DNA of 64,000 nucleotides from Septoria linicola. Its lineage: Eukaryota; Ascomycota; Dothideomycetes; Mycosphaerellales; Mycosphaerellaceae. Location: assembly GCA_024114885.1 (NCBI GenBank), contig CP099421.1, positions 62,001-126,000 on the forward strand. The letters are read 5' to 3'. The notes under the pieces are model-generated. The model was given only the letters and a program-made list of their open reading frames with translations, was not told where the DNA came from and did no database searches. The translations under genes and the position numbers were made by a program. This document shows, piece after piece, positions 55,736 through 64,000 of the stretch. How positions within the stretch are numbered: the stretch's first letter is position 1; every line of letters begins with the position of its first letter.

Positions 55736-56830
55736 CCGTAGCGATAGGTTTAGCTTGAAGCCTAGATACTACTATAGCTCGTAAGGAACTGTCCGAATCT
55801 TCTATAGTAGAGTAATATTAGAATTAATTCGGCCTAAATATATAAAGTCCTACGTAAAGGCAGCTTCTCGGTTCCTTAGTATATAGTATAACAAATCCAG
55901 CTCCTTTAGTAGTAGTTCTATACTAGGTTTAAACTTTATAAGCCGTTTAGGTATAAGCTATAATCTAGGCTCGATCGTCGAGAACCTCTTAGTTAAGTAC
56001 TTACTATTATAAGGTCTAGTACTAGGTAGTATAGCCGCTTCCTTCTTAATATAAGTCCGTCGCTAGTCCTTTAATCTACTAGGGTTTAAGCTATTAGTTA
56101 TAGTAATGTCGGTATTTACTAGTTTGATCTTGTTAGTAACTCGCTTATAAAGAGTATAGGCGCTAATATAATTATCTAGCTTCCGCTACCTCGTAGTTTC
56201 TTTATTACGAGCTCTCTCTACTACTATATTAATAGCGGCTAAGATAACGTACGTCTCTTCGCTAAGCTCGTCGTCTACTTTATCAGAGATAATCTTATCG
56301 TAGGGTCTAGGTTCTTAGACAGCTAGCTCCGCCTCTCTAATCTTCCTATAGGTAATTATTAAGTATTCGCTCTCGTAATTCGAACCCTAGCTCGATTAAG
56401 GCACTAGTATAGCCTCTTTAAAACTGTACCTAATACCCTAGTATAAGTCTCGCTCGTTAGTATAAGCTAGTTTAGCTTCGCTAGTAGCTAGTAAAAGCTT
56501 CTTAAGTCGATTATTTTAACTGAATTTAGCGATATTACCTTCGACGGCTACTACTACGAGATAGTTATACTATGTTTGAGTCTAGCTATAATTAACCCGT
56601 CTTGACAGTTCGAGCTACTATCGTAGAGAGGTGCTTTGTCTAATTAAGTCCGCTATAAAATAGTCCCTAAAGTAGATTACCTTTATATACGATAACTACT
56701 ACGTAAGGTAGTTAAAGACTTGATTCTCTAGGAGTTTAGGGCTATTAGTAACCGTAAACGAATACTAGTACTAATCGCTTATCTATCTATACTACTAGTA
56801 TAGTTTAAAGTATAGTATAGGAGGTATAAC

Positions 56831-56857
56831 GTAATTATCGTTTAAAAAGGTAACTAC
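56831..56857. repeat. Near-palindromic hairpin motif between protease and RT, right element
   Basis: GTAATTATCGTTT followed by AAAAAGGTAACTAC; mirror of 3,617-3,643. Confidence 0.55.
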
Positions 56858-57285
56858 GGAACGTTCTACTAGCTAACTCCTCTAAGTAGAGTTTTTACCT
56901 CTAACTACTAAACCTTATATAGAAAGAGTAGTAGAAGCTTGAAAAGCTTATAATCCCTCCTCCTACTCCTCGCTATTATAAGATCTAGAGTCCTCGATAG
57001 TATACTCTATGTTCTTTAGCTAATAATTACCGAAAGTTAGAGTTCGGATACCGACTTCTATAGAATCTAGATACGATACAAGTATTAGAGCCTCTAATAA
57101 ACTTATACTATCGACTAGAGCTAGTTCCTCGGTACTCTAGCTTTTCCTAGGACTTGTTCTATAGTACGTATATTACTATAGCTATTAAAACCGGTAAATA
57201 TAATAATACGGCCGTCTAGAGTACTAATTAAGCCCTCCTAAGAGCTATTATCGTAGTTCTTAGAAGCTAGGCGTACCTGTCGTGC

Positions 57286-57552
57286 CTACGGCCGGCTAAG
57301 TAAGATCGGGCTATTTATAGGTAAGACTAGAAATAGTATAGTAACTCTTACGCTAAAGGTATCGATTAATACCTCTAGACAGTATTTAACGAAAGTAACT
57401 TTGCCTCTAACTCCTTCTATAGTAATGTTACTAAGAGGGGTTATACTAACTTGAAGCTTTCGAACGTGCTCGATTAGTATAATTATTAACTTAGCCCTCT
57501 TATCGATTAAAGACTCGTAAGCTATTATTCGAGAGCCGTACTTTATAGGCAC
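57286..57552 (-). pseudogene. Gypsy retropepsin-like protease fragment, right copy
   Basis: The longest open piece of the element's gag-pol part: 88 codons on the minus strand, with RAKLIIILIEHVRKL and ITPLSNITIEGVRGKV and a repeat of the same segment at 2,930-3,190 in the left copy. Position between gag and RT and the all-beta-like pattern fit an aspartic protease domain of Ty3/gypsy; the catalytic DS/TG is not clearly preserved. Confidence 0.65.
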
Positions 57553-58949
57553 GTAGATACTTAGAACAATCTAATAGACATTATTAAATAATAGAAGGAT
57601 ATTATCTATCTACTCGTAAAGCTCGGAAGCGGGCCTAGGCTTCACTATATTAATTACTATAGCGGTAGCCTAGAAGGCCTTAATATCGGTCGCTAAGACA
57701 GCTTTTATTAGCTTTTCCTCTACCTACTCGCTAAAGGCTTTAGATAGTAAGGAATATACGCTAATCTTAGCTCTACTACCTCTATTTATACGCTTCTTTA
57801 TATAGAGCTTATTAAGCTTCTTATATAGATCCGTATCGTTTAGAACACGACTTTATAAGGAATACGACGCTCGCTCGCTATAGAGAATAATCTCTACTAA
57901 GCTTAACTAGACCTTAGATTCGAGTATTTTGTCTATCTAGAAGACGTTAGCGTTATTATTAGCGTATGTAGCTCGAAGGTAGTTGTCTATACGCTTGGTC
58001 TTTAGAGGCTCCTTAGTCTTCTTTCGCTTTTAAGTATACGTAGGAGCGACTAGAACTAGTAGACCGTTTAGGTAGTCGTATATCTACTTATCCTCGATCT
58101 TATCGTTATTACGTCTCTAAGTTTAAGAATCCTCTAACTCCTCTATATCCGTAAGGTAAGAAGCTGGCTAGTTTTTATCTTTAACCTCTTTAATATAGGA
58201 GTGACGATAAGCGTAGGTTCTTACTACTATAGCCTAGGTCGTAATTCGCTTCTATACTCCTATTAGCTATCTTCTAACTAGACAAGAAAGGTTTAGGTTC
58301 TACTTTGTCTTTACGCTATCTCCGGCTACGTAGGCGCCGATTAGATTATCCTAATCTTCCTACGTAATAGAAGCGACTTAGCCGATATTAATAGGACCGT
58401 CGATACTAGCTACCTTGTTCGCTATCCTCTACTAGCTCGCTCTTAGCGTTAATAAACGATCTATATTTTCAAGATTAATCTTCCTATAGCGCTACTCTAA
58501 TACTCCTATTAATACGAACAGCTTTAGTAGTTCCTTGTCCTAGTAGTACTATATCTTTTCCGTATCTAGGCGAGGCGTCCTATAGTATATAATACTAGTC
58601 TTTAGATCTCTATATATTAAGCTCTTAGTCTCGAACTACTATAGGTACTCGTAGTTTGTAGCTATATAGCCTTCGAGCCTATATATCTAATAACCTGAAA
58701 TCTTTAGAGCGATCGCTATATAGGCCTTAATTATTAACCTATTATCTATTATAGCTAAGTTAATCGAAATCTCCTAGCTATAAGTAGGACTTAGAATATA
58801 TAGATAGTCGTAATCGTAAGACTTCGCCTACTATCCTATCGATAGGCGTAGTAGCTACGGGCCTTCTTCTTTAAGTCGACGAATCGTAGCGATTACGAGG
58901 TCTTATATACTAGCGGTAATATTATCGACGCTTACTAGTTTACGGCCTT

Positions 58950-59600
58950 TACGGACTACCGTTTCTCTAGCCTTAAACTTAGAGTTCAGTCTTAGAGTAG
59001 ACTTCTTTACTACTTCGTATAACTACTAGACGTCTCTACTACCTTCGTTATATACTTCTGATTTAAAGTCCTTATTACTATTAATCTAACGCTAGGCTAT
59101 CTTTAAGAGCTTACTATAATCTAAGTTACTATTATTAAGGTCTAACCTAAGATAGGCCTAGAGTCTCTTACTAAAACGAAATAGAAGGCCTCGTATAAAT
59201 AGAAGGGCACGAGAACGCTCGTCTATATACGAAGTAGGTATAGTATTAGAGTAGAGTATAAACTACCTCAAGTACTCTAAGAGATTATTATCCTCGCTAC
59301 GGTTAACCTTATAAAGGTTCTCTATATAGTAGCGGTTTCCGAGTATATATATATTATCGTACTTTTAGTATTCCTTAATAATCGACTCTTTGAACTTAGC
59401 GTAGTCTCGGTCGTAGAAACTATTAAGGCACTAGTATCGTCTACGTTAGATAACCGTGACCTAAGTAAGTAACTTCTTATAAAGCTATTTATTATTATTA
59501 ATAAGTAGAATAGAGTAGTTACTATATAGTACTTCAAAACGCTTAATGTACTCGGTTACGTTCTCTCTATTAAAGAAGGGATTCTAGTCCGAGCTAGGTA
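58950..59600 (-). pseudogene. Gypsy gag capsid remnant, right copy
   Basis: Reading the minus strand through RIP stops gives the pattern of fungal gypsy gag capsid: NVTEYIKRFEVLYSNY, a FKESIIKEYQKYD block and LLFIRGLLFRFSKRL. A 71-codon open piece exists at 59,322-59,537, but in another frame. This part has no visible partner in the left copy. Confidence 0.6.
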
Positions 59601-59970
59601 GTAGCGGAACCTAAGCGATAATTACCTTCTAGCTTTAGGTTACTTAGATAGTCTCTATAAGTAGCTAGAACTACGCTATAGATAGTCTATCTTCTAAGTT
59701 CGGTCCTTAAAAGATATCGGTATTAGGATTAAGGTTAGTACCTCCTTAGTCCTCTACTCCTATAGATATATCGTTATCTAGTAGAGGGAATAAAGTAAAA
59801 GTAGGTAGTAGCTTTACTAGTAATCTTCGAATTTGCTTATTAAGCTAGTTAGATAAGCTACTCTCTAGTGTTTCAGGCCGGTTAATAGATACTAATTCAC
59901 TTATAGAGCTCGTTCGAAGATATTCTAAGAGTATGTTATACTCTCCTTAATTAAGGTTTTTAAATAAAAT

Positions 59971-59998
59971 ATAGTTATCGTTTAAAACGATAACTAAA
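59971..59998. repeat. Near-perfect palindrome upstream of gag, right element
   Basis: ATAGTTATCGTTT followed by AAAACGATAACTA. Same sequence as at 51,727-51,757, here in the leader between the 5' LTR and gag. Confidence 0.75.
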
Positions 59999-60705
59999 AA
60001 ACAAGAGTCTAAAATTTTATTAGTCGTTAGAAGGTAAACGTTAAACTTTTCTTTATAATACTAGGGCTATATTGATTATACCTAATAAGTAAGGCATGTC
60101 GTATCGTATAGTTCGACCGTTTATAGCTAGGCGCGTCTATCTTACTTATTCGGGTAATTCGCTAAGTAACTATAGTAGTATAATATTACGTTAGCCTATA
60201 CTATATACCGGGTCTAGGGCCTTAGACGTAATTAGTATCCTTAGCTAAACGATTAGCGTCTAACGCCGTACTAGGGCTTATTCTAAGCGATCTATATACT
60301 AGAGGATACGAGATTGCCTAGATAGGTCCGGCTTATCCTATAGCCTCTACGCTATTCGAACGAGAGCGTTTTCACGCTAAACTAGGGTCTAATCGAAGAC
60401 TATTATAGGCATAGAGACCCTAAGTAAATCTCCGATATAGTAAGTCGCCTTACTATCTATCTAATAATTACCGAATAGATCTGTACTAAGAGGTACTAGA
60501 GGTTTATAACTTTTCTAGGTTAGAGCGATATCTATATTCTAGAGGCTTCTATATTATTATAGCCCTTTAAGTCGCCTCTTACGTAGGCTCCTTTAGGCCT
60601 CTTATTAATGTTTATAGTATATTAGTTCTCGCTTTTAGGCTATTATCTGCCCTCTACGCTTCTAGTCCCGGTATAAGAGAGAAGAGATAGCCCTACCTTC
60701 GGCTC

Positions 60706-60989
60706 TATTAATAGATAATAACTATCTTAATACTAACTCTCTAGGTAGGTATAAGAGCGGTCGCTATAGAACAAGACCTGTTCGGAGAGTAATAGTCTTG
60801 TAATACGTTGATTGTCTAGTAGTAACGAGCTCAGAACAGTAGTCCTAAGACTAAGAGCCTATACTAGGACCGTAGGACATTGAATTAATCAAGTAGAGTA
60901 AACATTGCTATCTTAGAAACGAGCTACTACCTTACTTTTATACTAAAACTACTAAGCACGGCGTGTAGGTAGGCCTTTACCTCACTAAT
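60706..60989 (-). repeat. 5' LTR of the right gypsy copy
   Basis: 284 bp, the partner of 47,750-48,033, about 12.96 kb apart. It keeps more CA/TG than the other LTRs (for example GTGTAGG where the 3' LTR has GTATAGG), so it is the least mutated LTR in the window. Confidence 0.9.
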
Positions 60990-62538
60990 ATAAAGCGTAT
61001 CGATCTATATCGGCCTATTAGAGGCTATACTAAGACGGTAGAACTAATAGAGGACGTCGTTTAAATTTTAGGTTACTTTAACCTCGATACTCTTTACGTA
61101 TATCCTTATTAGTAAAGTACTTACTAATCCCTAGTAATAAGAAAGCGTATCGAATATAGTATCTACTAGATAGGCCGTATATAATATATACTATATAGTA
61201 GAGTCTTACGTACTAGCTAGAATTCGTAGTAGTCGAATTTCTTAATTTATAGCGTCGAGTAGTCGATATAGTATATCTACTATAACTATAGTAATAGGAA
61301 GAAGTTATATATTATAGAGAAGTCGTGAACTATTAAGTATAGCCTAATCGCTCGTATAGCGTAGCTATACTATATCGACGTACTTAACTATACCTCTATA
61401 AGAGTTTAACTAAAAAACAAATTAGCGTGAATATTTAAGTATTATCTTAGTATTTCTTAGCCTACTCCGTCTAGTATATATCGCTCTTCTCGTAAGCTCG
61501 AGCTCCTAGTATCTACTTACTTACTCTAGTCGCTACGCTCTACTTAGTTACTTTAATAAAATAGAGTATCGCTAAGGTACTTGAAAGTACTACTAATATA
61601 ACTAATTCTACTACTACTAGTAGAAAACGTTATTATCCGATCGTACTATCTCTAAATAATCTAAATAGGGAAATAGTAGAGTAATAGTAGTACTATTTAA
61701 CTTAGGCTATATATTATTAATAATTAACGATAGATAAAAACGTAAAGTCCTATTAGAATCTATATCTAGTATATATAAAAGTGCTTCTTACTTCGTTAAT
61801 ACCTTATATATTTATAAGAGCGATAGCGTTAGCGATAGACTAAATAATTCTTAGATAGTATTTTAATATTAGTATAGTAGAGGCTAAGTAGTATAATAGA
61901 ATTCTACTAACGAGATAACTATCTATATATAGCGATTAGCTTTATAATATAGGTGTTCGATAATAGTAAGTATAAACGAGTACTAACTAGAAATTAGATA
62001 GCTCTATTAAGTCCTCTCTAATAGCTAATCTAGAACTAAGTTACTTAATACTACTCTAGAGGCTACGTTCGGTCGCGATAGAATAGAAACGAGGACTTCG
62101 ATATAGTATGTTTTACTAATATCTTATATACTCGTCTCGTTTTTCTAAAGCTTATCTAGGCTCTTAGGAATTATAGCGTAGCGAAGTTAGTTAGTATTTA
62201 TAGTATATCGATAGTATCTCTCTATTATCTCTAATAATTCTCTATCTTTATAATCGTAATTTAAATATTTATATATAGTATATCGAAGCTATAGACTAGG
62301 TTCGTAGTCGCTATATATCTTATAGATATAAAGTTAATCCTACTATACGCTATCGTAATTACTAACTATATCGATATCTTCCTCTCTAGGTTTTTTAGAT
62401 ACTAAGCTCTATTTTATAACGCCTTAGGAGCTAGTAGGGTCGTCGAGTATCTATAGGTTAAGGTTAATTCTATATACGACCTAGGAGATAGGCTATTATT
62501 AATATAAGCTTACTATTCTAAGCTACTACTATATAATT
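60990..62538. repeat. RIP-degraded repeat DNA
   Basis: CA/TG-poor, no frame recognised. Follows the outer edge of the 5' LTR and runs to the direct-repeat copy. Confidence 0.6.
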
Positions 62539-62888
62539 AGACTAGTCGCTAAGTAAGTAGGATTTACTTATTTATAAGCCTTATAGTAAGTAAGTAAGTA
62601 AGTAGAGAGCCTAGCTATTATATAAGTAAGGTAAGTAAGTAAGTAAATAGATAGTAAGTAACTTATAAGCCTTATAGCGTTATCCTTCTTCTCTACTATA
62701 CGTACCTATACGATAGCGTTAGATCGTTTATTATACTATTCTCTACTATTTAATAGTATTAAGATAGACGAGATAATCGAGTAGTATCTATAAGTATATA
62801 GGATAGTATAGTTAGGCTATTATAAGTATCTATACGTATTAAGGGTAAGGGTATTAGTATAGTTATTAGATCGTAATAAGGTAAATAA
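62539..62888 (+). repeat. Direct repeat copy 2, heavily RIP-mutated
   Basis: Partner of 44,576-44,939. AAGC units of copy 1 are AAGT here, and GCAAGCC is TATAAGCC-like; a small indel lies near 62,830. The AAGTAAGT-rich start is retained. Confidence 0.85.
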
Positions 62889-64000
62889 GAATTATTAAAG
62901 AAGTAGCTAAAGCTATATAATTAGGCGAATTAATTAGCTCGGCTAGCTTAACCGAGCTCGCTTATATACGCTTAATACTAAATCTAATAGCTTTAGACTC
63001 TAGATTCCTTATAATCTACTATTATAATTATAGTATTATTACTAGTATATTATATAATATTACTAAAATATATTAGATAGATATTCTAAGTAGTATAAAA
63101 TAGAGCTTAGATAGTTAGTAAAATTTCTATATAAAAACATCTCTATATTTATATAGCCCTAGCTCTAAGATTTTAAGCTCGTTTTCTTATTATATTTTAA
63201 TATTAATAGACTATTACTTCCTAGCGTACTAAGAATCTGTCTCTAATATTATAGATATACGACTATATAGCCTTAAAATAATTTAGACGACTAAACTAGC
63301 TATAGCGATTCGAATAGGAAAGAGTATACGCTCTAAAACGCGTATTCTATAGTATAGTAGGTATTAGAAACAGATTTAGTTCGGTCTTAGAGTTATAAGT
63401 TATCGGCTTATAGAGATACGGATATACTAACTAAGAGCGATAATCTTATCTTTAAATACTAGCGTATTTATAATAACGCTATTATAGAGCTTAGTATAAA
63501 TATAGAATTAGTATTAGATCTATCTTTAGTAATTAGGATAGACCTAGAGTCTATACTATTAGAATTAGCTACGTAGGTAGATAATAACGCGTCTATATAA
63601 GCTTCGTAGCCTATACTCTTTTAGCGCCTTATAAAGTATAAATACGATAACGATACTAAATTACTCGACTAACTAGACTTTAAACGATTACCTATATACT
63701 TATAGCTACTAGACGATACTTAGATAATATTATAGGTCTTTACGTATAGCTAGCGGCTATAGAATACGTAGAAGAAGGTAGTTTAGGTATATAAGATCTA
63801 CTACTCTCGAAGGACGTAGTTATATAGTAAATAGGCTAGTATCTACGACGTAGATAAATTAACCTTATTAGTAGGAGTATACTTAAGATAAATATATAGT
63901 ATATATAAGGAAGGTAAGGAGCTAGAAACATCTTCTAGTAAGTAGTATAAGCTAATAGACAAGTATATTACGCCTTAGAGTATTAATAACAATATAGCTA
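62889..64000. repeat. RIP-degraded repeat DNA
   Basis: TA-rich with no long frame; I could not assign it to a transposon family. It continues past the window end. Confidence 0.55.

Larger units (their letters stand above)
47750..60989 (-). mobile_element. Giant Ty3/gypsy LTR retrotransposon, right copy, full length (about 13.2 kb)
   Basis: Bounded by two 284-bp direct LTRs. On the minus strand the order is 5' LTR, leader, gag (about 59,600-58,950), protease (57,286-57,552), RT (about 55,735-54,935), RNase H (about 54,835-54,425), integrase (about 54,285-53,005), tandem-repeat spacer, extra ORF (about 51,040-48,170), polypurine tract and 3' LTR. At about 13.2 kb it is roughly double a typical fungal gypsy element. 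RIP has broken every frame. I could not see a clear target-site duplication. Confidence 0.9.

Noticed and set aside
60990..64000. Telomere or subtelomere at the right end
   Set aside because: No TTAGGG/CCCTAA arrays; only RIP-mutated repeats that run past the window.

Overview
The window comes from the nuclear genome of a filamentous ascomycete (Pezizomycotina), most likely a Dothideomycete; the class is an inference from gene content and style. Genes have short 49-77 nt introns (a few 100-143 nt) with GT...AG ends and CTAAC/CTGAC-type branch points. Long tracts are almost devoid of CA and TG dinucleotides and full of TA, the mark of repeat-induced point mutation (RIP), a process of this fungal group.

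Layout. About 1-14,500 and 44,580-64,000 are RIP-degraded repeats. Each side holds one copy of the same very large Ty3/gypsy LTR retrotransposon, in opposite orientation. The right copy is whole (47,750-60,989, minus strand, about 13.2 kb, 284 bp LTRs). The left copy (plus strand, homology from about 2,100 to 12,741) has its 3' LTR but not its 5' end. A Fot1/pogo-like DNA transposon with its terminal inverted repeats lies at 45,769-47,603.

Between them is a gene island of about 30 kb (14,500-44,580) with normal base composition. Intact genes: CTD-kinase gamma subunit (CTK3), a small secreted cationic peptide precursor, glycerol kinase (GUT1), a secreted L-amino-acid oxidase, a cytochrome P450, the dynein regulator PAC1/LIS1, a large disordered protein, a GT8-like glycosyltransferase, splicing factor PRP38, a small membrane protein, and a small eight-cysteine secreted protein. 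Three more are decayed: an alpha/beta hydrolase, an M43 metalloprotease and a type-B carboxylesterase. All three have frameshifts, and between them a lost nucleophile, an in-frame stop or an internal deletion.

The genes do not form one pathway. Single-copy housekeeping genes (CTK3, GUT1, PAC1, PRP38) are mixed with secreted or accessory functions, and the two small secreted proteins lie near the two repeat borders, as is common for effector-like genes of plant-associated fungi. The most unusual features are: (1) an extra open frame of about 950 codons between the integrase and the 3' LTR of the giant gypsy element; (2) near-palindromes spaced between its modules; (3) two unannotated-looking secreted peptides recovered by splicing; (4) a repeat pair (44,576 / 62,539) that shows RIP 'before and after'.
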